In this document: piece after piece, positions 1 to 6,854 of the stretch | Position numbering within the stretch: the stretch's first letter is position 1 | How the letters are laid out: every line of letters begins with the position of its first letter | NCBI GenBank assembly: GCA_002413755.1 | Contig: DHXQ01000044.1 | Span: 5,680-25,920, forward strand | DNA from: Candidatus Saccharibacteria bacterium UBA5152 | GTDB taxonomy: Bacteria; Patescibacteriota; Saccharimonadia; Saccharimonadales; UBA4665 | Length of the DNA: 20,241 bases | Reading direction: 5' to 3' | Notes under the pieces: model-generated | Told to the model about the DNA's origin: nothing | The model's database searches: none | The model's input: the letters and a program-made list of their open reading frames with translations, nothing else | Program-made: the position numbers and the translations under genes

Positions 1-847
1 CCACATCGGCTACTTCTAGTTTAAATTCTTTGGTAGTGCGGGCACCATCTTTGGTACTATTGCCGAGCTCGTATATCAATTTAATCTGATCGGTGTCGGT
101 GGTTAAGCCTTCGGCGATAGCTGTCAGGTTATCGACTGCGCGGTTCATTTGGGCGCCAGGCTGGGAGGCGGTCGGTGCTTGCATGATCTTTTTGCGTGCG
201 GCTGCCTCAGTATCGTCGAGGAAGATAGCACCTTTGGGGATAGATTTGCTCATTTTGCGGCCGCTCTGATCAAGTGAGGCGATGTTTATCGGCTCTGCCG
301 TGCGGGGCTGTGGTTCTGGCAATTGAGCGCCGTACTCACGGTTAAAGGCGCGTATTAATTCGTTGGTAATTTCAATGTGCGGCTTTTGATCTTTTCCGGT
401 CGGCACAAACCGTGGGCGGGCAAGTATAATATCAGCCGCCATCAATGTTGGGTACAGCAGGAGCGCAGCACTGGCACTCTCGGGTTTATCCGACTGAGCG
501 ATCTTATCTTTTAAGGTAGGCAAGCGTAATAGCCTTGAGACAGTTGTCAGGCCGCGGATTGCGATTTCGGTTTGTGCGACTAAGTCTTTGACCTGGAATT
601 GGCTATAGATTTCTCCGCGTACACCACTTGCCATAAGCGTGCGTGTCAGCTGTTCTGAATGGGTCAGGATCTCCATTGGAGATGATGTGGTCGCAGCGTG
701 TAGCTCGGCCAGGAAAACCGAAGCTTCGGTGCCTTGGGCCTCCTGTTCGAGGATTGGCTGGATGGCGCCAAGGTAATTAGCGACAGTTAAATCTGCCGTC
801 GGACGAATCCCGGTAAATGATTCTATACCAAATGTTTCTGCACTCAT
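1..847 (-). CDS. trpS: Tryptophanyl-tRNA synthetase, C-terminus beyond window edge
   Basis: Class I aminoacyl-tRNA synthetase that charges tRNA-Trp in the cytoplasm. The translated minus strand begins MSAETFGIESFTGIRPTADL and carries the family signatures in order: the ATP-binding loop around LTVANYLGAI (HIGH equivalent), LLLYPTLMAADI, the VPTGKDQKPHIEIT segment, and the second ATP motif SGRKMSKS near codon 220. About 282 codons are visible and no stop is reached, so the C-terminus lies off the left edge. Two in-frame ATGs exist (853 and 847). A perfect TATAAT (minus strand, 861-856) lies 8 bases before the ATG at 847 and only 2 bases before 853, so 847 fits a leaderless start. The upstream minus-strand gene ends 37 bases away, so it could also be read through from that operon. 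Confidence 0.93.
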   Translation of the reverse strand, partial: MSAETFGIESFTGIRPTADLTVANYLGAIQPILEQEAQGTEASVFLAELHAATTSSPMEILTHSEQLTRTLMASGVRGEIYSQFQVKDLVAQTEIAIRGLTTVSRLLRLPTLKDKIAQSDKPESASAALLLYPTLMAADIILARPRFVPTGKDQKPHIEITNELIRAFNREYGAQLPEPQPRTAEPINIASLDQSGRKMSKSIPKGAIFLDDTEAAARKKIMQAPTASQPGAQMNRAVDNLTAIAEGLTTDTDQIKLIYELGNSTKDGARTTKEFKLEVADV

Positions 848-855
848 TATCATAC

Positions 856-883
856 ATTATAACATACAATTTACAGATAGCAA
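856..883 (-). promoter_or_regulatory. Promoter of trpS, leaderless type
   Basis: Minus strand: TTGCTA at 883-878, 16-base spacer, TATAAT at 861-856, and ATG at 847 eight bases further on. Transcription would begin at or within a base or two of the start codon. Confidence 0.6.
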
Positions 884-884
884 C

Positions 885-1862
885 TCAGTGCCCGGTGCGA
901 TTGCTGAAAATGATCTGGTCGAGCGTAGCCGGGCACATATCTTTTTTCATCTTAAGTAAGTACGGCGGTAAGACACGGCATATGATATCTATATACCTCT
1001 CCTCATCAATGACTCCGTCATCTCGCAAATACGATAGGTAGCCCAACGGGGCGCGCGCTATCTCGCTCGTGCGGAGGCTTGGAAACTGCGTTATGCTTTG
1101 TCCGAGAAAAGCAGCGAGCTGGGGCACGTTCTTGCGTGATGAACTTCTCCCGACGACTATCGAAACCGCGGAGAAGCCGTAGTACTCTGCCGCGTATAGT
1201 GCCAGCAGGCCAATGCCGATTTTTGGGTCAATGACGTCGTCTTCGAACCCAAATTCGTCTAAGCATACGCCTGACAAGCGTTTTTTGTTAATAATGATTT
1301 CCATTTCGTCGGCGCCAAGCTTGCGCAAACTGGCATCGCCAGTAATGACGGCCGCCACACCCCACGCGGTAGAACCTAATTTTGCCAATAAAACTGACTT
1401 CTCTTCGATGTGTGTCTCGGAAGATGCGCATGACACGCAGCCGTTTCTAAGCTCAACCTCGGCGTGGGCAATTGTGCCATCGCATATGTCACAGGTATGC
1501 ACCTCGCGTTTCTCGACAGACAGTGTACCATTGTCAAGCACCCTGCGGACGACCGCTTGGCCCCAGGCCTTGAACTCGCTTTTGTCATCGGCAAATATCT
1601 TATCCGGTTCGGGTAGGCTTGTGAGGAGCCGAGATTGATATTTTCGCCCCAAACGCTGTTCGGAACGGTCCTGAAAACTGGCAGTATCATGACCCTGTTG
1701 TTCAACCGCTAATACATTGTTCCACAGATCGACCCTGGGCTGCCCATCTTCCGCCTGTGCTATTTGGTAGTCAGCGACGACAATGGGCAAAACGCTTCCT
1801 GATGATATATCAGGATTAAAATCTCGGTTCTGGATCGGTGCATTGGTGAGGAGTGTTGTCAT
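885..1862 (-). CDS. Unknown zinc-ribbon protein, faintly class I aaRS-like
   Basis: A 325-residue protein of uncertain function. The start at 1862 is chosen because its ATG overlaps the preceding stop codon (TAATG), a usual translational-coupling layout; an earlier in-frame ATG at 1913 would overlap the upstream gene by 52 bases. Visible features are a probable zinc-binding module with C124xxC127 and C142xxC145, preceded by an aromatic/basic segment (residues 95-108, FKAWGQAVVRRVL), then a segment around residues 195-250 with DPKIGIGLLALYAAEYYG and a KN-QLAAFL stretch. The order and flavour recall the zinc domain and late catalytic part of class I tRNA synthetases, but no HIGH or KMSKS signature is visible. 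If related, it is a non-catalytic or highly diverged relative. It sits third in a row after a kinase-like and a nucleotidyltransferase-like gene and before trpS. Confidence 0.6.
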   Translation of the reverse strand: MTTLLTNAPIQNRDFNPDISSGSVLPIVVADYQIAQAEDGQPRVDLWNNVLAVEQQGHDTASFQDRSEQRLGRKYQSRLLTSLPEPDKIFADDKSEFKAWGQAVVRRVLDNGTLSVEKREVHTCDICDGTIAHAEVELRNGCVSCASSETHIEEKSVLLAKLGSTAWGVAAVITGDASLRKLGADEMEIIINKKRLSGVCLDEFGFEDDVIDPKIGIGLLALYAAEYYGFSAVSIVVGRSSSRKNVPQLAAFLGQSITQFPSLRTSEIARAPLGYLSYLRDDGVIDEERYIDIICRVLPPYLLKMKKDMCPATLDQIIFSNRTGH

Positions 1863-2719
1863 TAGTGTCTTGTAGTTATGCCGAGCTTGAAGTGTTGGCG
1901 TATATTCTGCCATATTTCACCGTTTCCATCAATTTTTTTGGCATTTTGCTCGGCCTTATCAAAGTAATAGTCGGCGAACAGGTGGTTATTACCGTGCTCG
2001 ATAGCACCATACGACCAAAAACGTGCAATGGCTCGGATTTTGTTCTCGTTTCGCGTATCGTGCTCAACCACTGGCGCACCATCAGCCAGGGTGTAACCGC
2101 CGCTAACCGGTTCAATGACCCGTGCAGTTAATAAAGACGATGCATAGTGCTGAGGCAGGCTTTTGAATAAAGAACTGCTGGCGGGGCTGCTAAAGAACTT
2201 GAGGAGATACGTTTTGTACCACGGGCAAAGGTCGAGATATGACCGTAATACTTCGCTGGCAATCTCTTGTTGGCTGTACGTCTCGTCATTTTCTAAGCTT
2301 AAAAAATTCGCAACAAAATCGCCAACGGTTTTCTGGATAAGCTCGTTGGCGCGCTTTGAATCGTCGACTGTGTCGGCTACCAAGACGTGGGGGCTAAGCA
2401 GCTTACCGCTGAAATAGCCGCCGTACAGGAACCGTCCACCGTCATCCTGTAATGTTGCCTCACTGACAGCATAGACGGTGACGGGCCGGTCACGAAAGTA
2501 CGCCTGATGCCGGAATGGCTTTTCTTCGCCGCCACGCACGACGTATAACAAGTCGATATCACTGTCCGGCTGGAGTGCATTTACTACTATGCTGCCGTAG
2601 GCAACCCAATAATCATGACTCGTCTTGTCGAGTGGCAACTTGGGGGCGACTTCGGCAGCAAGCGCTTCAAGATGCAGACCGTTATCTACGGACATCGCCG
2701 GACTGAAAAGCGTATTCAT
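1862..2719 (-). CDS. Nucleotidyltransferase-fold protein
   Basis: A 285-residue protein of the polymerase-beta-like nucleotidyltransferase superfamily, whose members transfer an NMP to a hydroxyl of a small molecule, protein or RNA. The N-terminal third holds the diagnostic motif: YGS at residues 41-43 followed by D54-I-D56 (GS then DxD, the two metal-binding acidic residues). The C-terminal half is helix-rich with no motif I recognise; it could be a substrate-binding helical domain as in kanamycin-type nucleotidyltransferases. The start codon overlaps the stop of the upstream kinase-like gene by 4 bases (ATGA) and its own stop overlaps the next gene's ATG by one base, so the three genes are almost certainly co-transcribed. 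The substrate is unknown. The pairing with an APH-fold kinase suggests small-molecule modification or resistance, but that is inference. Confidence 0.8.
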   Translation of the reverse strand: MNTLFSPAMSVDNGLHLEALAAEVAPKLPLDKTSHDYWVAYGSIVVNALQPDSDIDLLYVVRGGEEKPFRHQAYFRDRPVTVYAVSEATLQDDGGRFLYGGYFSGKLLSPHVLVADTVDDSKRANELIQKTVGDFVANFLSLENDETYSQQEIASEVLRSYLDLCPWYKTYLLKFFSSPASSSLFKSLPQHYASSLLTARVIEPVSGGYTLADGAPVVEHDTRNENKIRAIARFWSYGAIEHGNNHLFADYYFDKAEQNAKKIDGNGEIWQNIRQHFKLGITTRH

Positions 2720-3804
2720 AGCGTAATATCCGTATTAGGAAAATCAGAATACATGATGATAGTTGCCAGGGCGAGAAGGTAGGGCATGTGTTGCTCGCGA
2801 CGCCAGAGCGGTGTAAAGCGCACTTCGCCCAGCAGCAGGAGTACCAGAAAGTGCCGAAAACTTTGCATATCGGCTTGGTTGGACATCAGCTTCATCTTCG
2901 AGTTCAAGATATTGAGTACCTTATCCTGATATATCTTGTTTTGCGGCGATGTGAGTACCTGATAGGTTATCTGAAGGGTGCGCTTATCAAATCCGATCAA
3001 TGGTTTTTCCTGAAATGTAACCGTCCGCGACAACCACCAACCCAACAAGTGGGCGCTCATCATACGCCAGTCGTGGCCGGGGGCTGACCATTCCCAGTCA
3101 ATCAATTGCCACTTGCCCGTAGCGGGGTCGATAATAATGTTGCTGGGCTGCGGGTCGCCATGACACGTCACCGTGACACTAGGCGGCGTATATAATTTGA
3201 GCCCATCGAGCGTTTGGCGCAATGCCGGATACGTAACACCGTTAATTACCAGCGGATAATCAAGATATGCGTCGAGCGGCTTGGGGAGGCCAGCTGGTTG
3301 TGTTTGTTTGATACCTGCAACTATCCGCTCGTATCGGGCATCATAGTCTCGGGGAAATACAGTTGCAGCAGTCGTGGGTATTTGGGTCGCAACCCACATG
3401 TCAGTGATTTTTCCCAAGACGTCATCCCATATCGAGGCTAGCTCAGTCTGAGAGATGTTACCATTTTTAATTTCGTGATGCAGTGTCTCGGTCCCGATAG
3501 ATTCGTAGATCATGATGGCGTGGTTATCAACTTCACCAGCCCAGTAGACGTCTGCGACATTGTCTTTTAAATGGGGGAGGATGTGCTCGCGGTTATTTGC
3601 TTCGTCTAAAAGCTTGACACGTTGCGGTAGGTCAGCCCGACTCGTTTTGACGGCAATTAACTTTTCATCGTTTGCTTTGTAGATATAGACGCGGCTTTGA
3701 GAGCTACCAGGATCGGAGATTTTATGGAGGGCGCAGTTTACTAAACCGATCTTTTCGGCCAATACATCTCTAAGCCGCTCATGCGACATAGTCAAACTAT
3801 CCAT
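2716..3804 (-). CDS. APH-like phosphotransferase (aminoglycoside/choline kinase fold)
   Basis: A 362-residue kinase-fold protein. Visible motifs: the ATP-anchoring lysine in LIAVKT (K53), the catalytic loop HGDPQPSN (H215, D217, N222) and the metal-binding LIDWEW (D236), spaced as in aminoglycoside phosphotransferases and choline or homoserine kinases. It should phosphorylate a small-molecule hydroxyl; the substrate cannot be read from sequence. The start at 3804 is preferred over an ATG at 3858 because a good promoter (TTGCAA, 17-base spacer, TATCCT) ends 6 bases before 3804, while the longer form would begin upstream of that promoter and adds a non-conserved hydrophobic stretch. It is the first gene of the minus-strand operon and is transcribed divergently from the heme-protein-like gene at 3884. 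Confidence 0.82.
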   Translation of the reverse strand: MDSLTMSHERLRDVLAEKIGLVNCALHKISDPGSSQSRVYIYKANDEKLIAVKTSRADLPQRVKLLDEANNREHILPHLKDNVADVYWAGEVDNHAIMIYESIGTETLHHEIKNGNISQTELASIWDDVLGKITDMWVATQIPTTAATVFPRDYDARYERIVAGIKQTQPAGLPKPLDAYLDYPLVINGVTYPALRQTLDGLKLYTPPSVTVTCHGDPQPSNIIIDPATGKWQLIDWEWSAPGHDWRMMSAHLLGWWLSRTVTFQEKPLIGFDKRTLQITYQVLTSPQNKIYQDKVLNILNSKMKLMSNQADMQSFRHFLVLLLLGEVRFTPLWRREQHMPYLLALATIIMYSDFPNTDITL

Positions 3805-3810
3805 CGAGAA

Positions 3811-3874
3811 AGGATACAATAAAGTAGCATAAATTGCAATAGCTGTTGCGGTTAACAAGGCAATGTTATATAAT
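3811..3874. promoter_or_regulatory. Back-to-back divergent promoters with adjacent -35 boxes
   Basis: Minus strand, for the kinase-like gene: TTGCAA at 3839-3834, 17-base spacer, TATCCT at 3816-3811, ATG at 3804 (6-base gap). Plus strand, for the gene at 3884: TTGCGG at 3846-3851, 17-base spacer, TATAAT at 3869-3874, ATG at 3884 (9-base gap). The two -35 boxes are separated by only 6 bases, so both transcripts share one short control region and both appear leaderless. Confidence 0.6.
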
Positions 3875-3883
3875 CAACTAATT

Positions 3884-4936
3884 ATGGTGTCAACAGATAC
3901 AGAAGCATTTATCGCAGCAGACCAAGTTTTCATGGCTGAATCTAGGGAGATGACATCTCTTGATCTGCTGGAGCTTCATCGCGACAATCTATTTTCAGCG
4001 GTCGAAACTGCCGATGATGAGCTTGACCGTCCTGTTGTCGCGGAATTCTTCGACCGGGCGCATGATTGGCTGACGAACAACACCGATCCAGGCCGGACAC
4101 GCTTAGGTGCGGTGCGGCGAGACCTCGACAAGGCAGTGGGTGCCTGTGCCTGGCGCAAGCTTGATATTCCGAGCGAGATACCACAGAGTGCCGCGACCTT
4201 TGACCTCTTTCGTCAGCATGGTATGGGACCGCGCGCAGACTACTATGAGTACGCTGTTGGTATGCATGACGGCCCTGGTGCGGTTTACGGCGGCGATGAC
4301 CGCGAACAGGCGCTTGTCAAGATATTCGGTGATGGAATCGAACTCGCCCACACCGGTATATACGGCTTGCTTCGGACTCGAGATATCATCCGACAGGGAG
4401 ATGACATAGCTAGCGCTGCCGAGCCATTACAGCAAGCTCTCGCGTCATCCCTGGGTATTCAGAGACGAATGGCCGATGCATACCGTGAAGTCGGGGCGGC
4501 ATTTGTCGCGCTGCGCGTTACTAGGTATTTTCGAGCGATAAAGTACGATGGAGGTGCCTACGAAGGCCCCAATCCAAGCCATAGTGGCTTTTTAACCTTT
4601 GACCGCCTAGTCGTCGGCTCCGTTCGGCGTTTTTTGAGTGATAAACCAAAGCTGGCCGCACAATACCAGTATCGTGAGAGCGACGTTCCGCCCCACCACA
4701 AAGACTTGCTGGCTGTCATTGAAGGCAGTGACGACGTCGATATCATTGAAATGACTGCAGGTACAGCGCTGGAGCCGACTGCTCGAGCGCTCCTAGCTTC
4801 GCTTCGTAAAACGAAGGTCACCCATAAATCGTACGCTGACGCCGGACTGGTTGCTGCCGGTAAAAAGCTAACCCACCCTGATGACGATGTGCTCGGGCCA
4901 ACTATTGACCACGTCCGCAGCCTTGCTCACCAATAG
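3884..4936 (+). CDS. Probable IDO/PrnB-superfamily heme protein
   Basis: A 350-residue protein that I place, cautiously, in the indoleamine 2,3-dioxygenase/PrnB superfamily of heme enzymes (PrnB acts on chlorotryptophan in pyrrolnitrin synthesis). The resemblance is to remembered PrnB features: a central segment RYFRAIKYDGGAYEGPNP followed by a hydrophobic DRLVVG, matching PrnB's F-x-P-I-x-VGG-x-Y-x-GP block ending in a LWG motif; an earlier YAVGMHDGPGAVYGGDD block; and a late histidine in VTHKSYADAG (His314), the position where PrnB has its heme-ligating His in a PHLKLAERAY context. Almost no transmembrane or signal character is visible. The start at 3884 follows TATAAT by 9 bases; the ATG at 3863 lies upstream of the -10 box and is unlikely. 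Divergent from the kinase/nucleotidyltransferase/trpS cluster. Heme binding and substrate are untested, and the fold call could be wrong. Confidence 0.45.
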   Translation: MVSTDTEAFIAADQVFMAESREMTSLDLLELHRDNLFSAVETADDELDRPVVAEFFDRAHDWLTNNTDPGRTRLGAVRRDLDKAVGACAWRKLDIPSEIPQSAATFDLFRQHGMGPRADYYEYAVGMHDGPGAVYGGDDREQALVKIFGDGIELAHTGIYGLLRTRDIIRQGDDIASAAEPLQQALASSLGIQRRMADAYREVGAAFVALRVTRYFRAIKYDGGAYEGPNPSHSGFLTFDRLVVGSVRRFLSDKPKLAAQYQYRESDVPPHHKDLLAVIEGSDDVDIIEMTAGTALEPTARALLASLRKTKVTHKSYADAGLVAAGKKLTHPDDDVLGPTIDHVRSLAHQ

Positions 4937-4947
4937 CCGCCAGGCGG

Positions 4948-6741
4948 TTATTTGTATATTCTGTCAAATGCATCGTGGTTAAGAACGTCAACTAAGACTA
5001 ACTGGTCATCAATAATTGAAAAGACGATGCGGTAGTAGCGGTAGTTACCGTTGGTTGTGAGCTCAGGACACTCGGAAGGTGAAAATCGGATGAGCGGTAC
5101 GTTTAGTTTGTCCCCGACATTGATGCCTTTAAATGCTTTAACCTTGCGCAGACCGCTGGAATTTGGATTTGCCTGCAGCCAGGTTATCCATTTCTCGATT
5201 TCTTTTGCCAATTCATGGCTTTTTTGCAAACCAAATTCCTTAGCAACATCAGCGAGTTCAAGCGCTGTTGTAGAGTTGGCAAAGTTACCACCTGCGCCAC
5301 GCCTCAGGACACTCAGTGACAGGTGAGGAGCGTTAGCTTGCTCACTGCCTGATGGCGTTTCTGAAGCAGCGGCTTCCGGCTGGCTAGCAGCTGCTGGCTT
5401 CTCGGCTGACTCAACGAGAGTGTCGGCTGGCTCGACGGCAGCCGGCGGTGCTGTCTCCGGCAGCGGGCTTGCGCCAGGCACTGTTGAGAGTCTGGTTGCC
5501 CCCTTATATTTGCCTCGGTCGAAGAGTAATCCAGCTTCAACCAGCTTATCCAGGAAAAATTGCACATCTATGGAGTTAATGCGTAGACGCTTGCCCAGTT
5601 CCGTTGCTATGTAGGTGCGCCTCAGATTTTCGGCACCACTCTTGCGCTGCAGATCACCTATATTTCTCATAATAGTGTTGATCAACGGTGTCCTCAGGAG
5701 CGCCTCAGGTGTCATCTCGTCTGTAATTGTCTCACGGGTCAACGTACCTTTCTCTTGAGGGGCGGGACCAGCCGGGGCGACAGGAGGAGTAGGTACCGGC
5801 GGTGTAGTATCACGGATCGGAGGTTGCACCGGGGGCTGCGGTATACCTTTTGTATCGGCAGCCTTATCTGTACTCAAAAAATATCTGACACCTCGTGTCT
5901 GTCCGGTGATGCGCCAGTCTGCGGTAATACCATCCGCTTTGAGTGCTTCAACAATCTTGCCACGGATAACTGTGAACTGGCCTTTGAAGTTAACATATTC
6001 AGCCTGCGTCAGTACTGAGAGTTCAGGGATATTGTTGCGCATCTCTTCAACGCGGATTCCTTTTTCGTCATCAACATGAGCCAGTACGTAGGTATAGATC
6101 GGTCCGAAGAGGCCCTCGCCAAGATGGTCAAGTTCGCTGCCGCTCGCAGCTTCTGCCAGTCTGGTGGTCCTTGGTGCGGCTGTTTTCTTTGCGGGTGCTG
6201 GAATTTCCTCGGGCAGGGCGGTGATGGCCTCTGCTGGCATGACGGGTGATACGACTCTCGGTATATTCCAGGCTGCACCCAGTGCAATGTAGCCAACCTC
6301 AGCGGCCTGAAGCGTGTCTAGCTGTTCCGTCAATGCTTTAATCTCACTCAAGCTTTGAGCGGTTTTTTGATCCGCCAATGCCTGAATTAATGCTGCGCTA
6401 TCCGGAGCGATTCGAGTGCTGAGTCGGGCTTGAGTCAGGATCTTGTCCCTTTGGGCAGTGGCTGCTGCAAGGGTGGTTTGAATTTCCGCCTGGGCTCGCT
6501 CGCCGGCAAGCATCCTTATACCGATGTCATCGTAGTCGATGTCAACGACTGCATCTTTGCGAGATTGCACAGACCGTGCCTGCTCCTGTTCGAGGCCTCG
6601 TATTGCCAGGAGTCTGAAATCTTCATCATCAATTTGCGATGACATTTCGTGGCGTGCGTTTTGGCTTTCGATCTCGGTGTTGGCTTGATCAACCAGCTCA
6701 ACGGTCTGGGAATAGTCATTCGAATATGTAAACTCGTCCAT
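4948..6741 (-). CDS. Multidomain protein: coiled coil, two winged helices, RelE-like C-terminus
   Basis: A 597-residue protein, function unknown. Residues 1-155 are charged and heptad-like (probable coiled coil, rich in E, Q, A). Residues 205-292 look like a winged helix (PIYTYVLAHV start, ending GVRYFLS). A Pro-rich linker (300-332) follows, then a second winged-helix-like unit at 348-420 (YIATELGKRL, FFLDKLVEAGLLF). After an Ala/Pro/Glu linker (422-475), residues 485-597 end in LIRFSPSECPE and YRYYRIVFSIIDDQLVLVDVLNH, the beta-sheet pattern of RelE/ParE-type toxins. I infer a DNA-associated regulator carrying a RelE-like fold. The start at 6741 is chosen because TATATT (6755-6750) with TTTACG 17 bases upstream ends 8 bases before it; the earlier ATG at 6831 would lie upstream of that promoter. 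It ends 11 bases from the convergent gene at 4936. Confidence 0.65.
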   Translation of the reverse strand: MDEFTYSNDYSQTVELVDQANTEIESQNARHEMSSQIDDEDFRLLAIRGLEQEQARSVQSRKDAVVDIDYDDIGIRMLAGERAQAEIQTTLAAATAQRDKILTQARLSTRIAPDSAALIQALADQKTAQSLSEIKALTEQLDTLQAAEVGYIALGAAWNIPRVVSPVMPAEAITALPEEIPAPAKKTAAPRTTRLAEAASGSELDHLGEGLFGPIYTYVLAHVDDEKGIRVEEMRNNIPELSVLTQAEYVNFKGQFTVIRGKIVEALKADGITADWRITGQTRGVRYFLSTDKAADTKGIPQPPVQPPIRDTTPPVPTPPVAPAGPAPQEKGTLTRETITDEMTPEALLRTPLINTIMRNIGDLQRKSGAENLRRTYIATELGKRLRINSIDVQFFLDKLVEAGLLFDRGKYKGATRLSTVPGASPLPETAPPAAVEPADTLVESAEKPAAASQPEAAASETPSGSEQANAPHLSLSVLRRGAGGNFANSTTALELADVAKEFGLQKSHELAKEIEKWITWLQANPNSSGLRKVKAFKGINVGDKLNVPLIRFSPSECPELTTNGNYRYYRIVFSIIDDQLVLVDVLNHDAFDRIYK

Positions 6742-6749
6742 AAACGGAC

Positions 6750-6778
6750 AATATAACATATAACTACTATCACGTAAA
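6750..6778 (-). promoter_or_regulatory. Promoter of the 597-residue multidomain gene
   Basis: Minus strand: TTTACG at 6778-6773, 17-base spacer, TATATT at 6755-6750, ATG at 6741 after 8 bases. No Shine-Dalgarno sequence can fit, so the transcript appears leaderless. Confidence 0.5.
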
Positions 6779-6838
6779 TAGCAGTACGACATCGGAGGCT
6801 CGAACAACACACTTGCTTCACTTTTAGACAATATATTA

Positions 6839-6844
6839 TATAAT
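6839..6844 (+). promoter_or_regulatory. -10 box (TATAAT) of the acyltransferase-like gene
   Basis: TATAAT followed by CAAG and, after 10 bases in total, ATGGT. The arrangement mirrors the plus-strand promoter at 3869-3874, which reads TATAATCAA and then ATGGT 9 bases after the box. A weak TTCACT lies 16 bases upstream. Confidence 0.5.
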
Positions 6845-6854
6845 CAAGTTAACT

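Noticed and set aside
3942..4821. Minus-strand frames inside the heme-protein-like gene
   Set aside because: No promoters, ribosome sites or domain-like sequence; the plus-strand frame is protein-like throughout.
4930..4956. CCGCCAGGCGG inverted repeat followed by TTATTT between two convergent genes, as a terminator
   Set aside because: Only a 3-bp stem remains once a realistic loop is allowed, and the T-run is broken.
6742..6831. Extending the multidomain protein to ATG 6831 (30 more residues)
   Set aside because: The extension would cover its own likely promoter and reach into the divergent gene's promoter region; the added sequence looks non-conserved.
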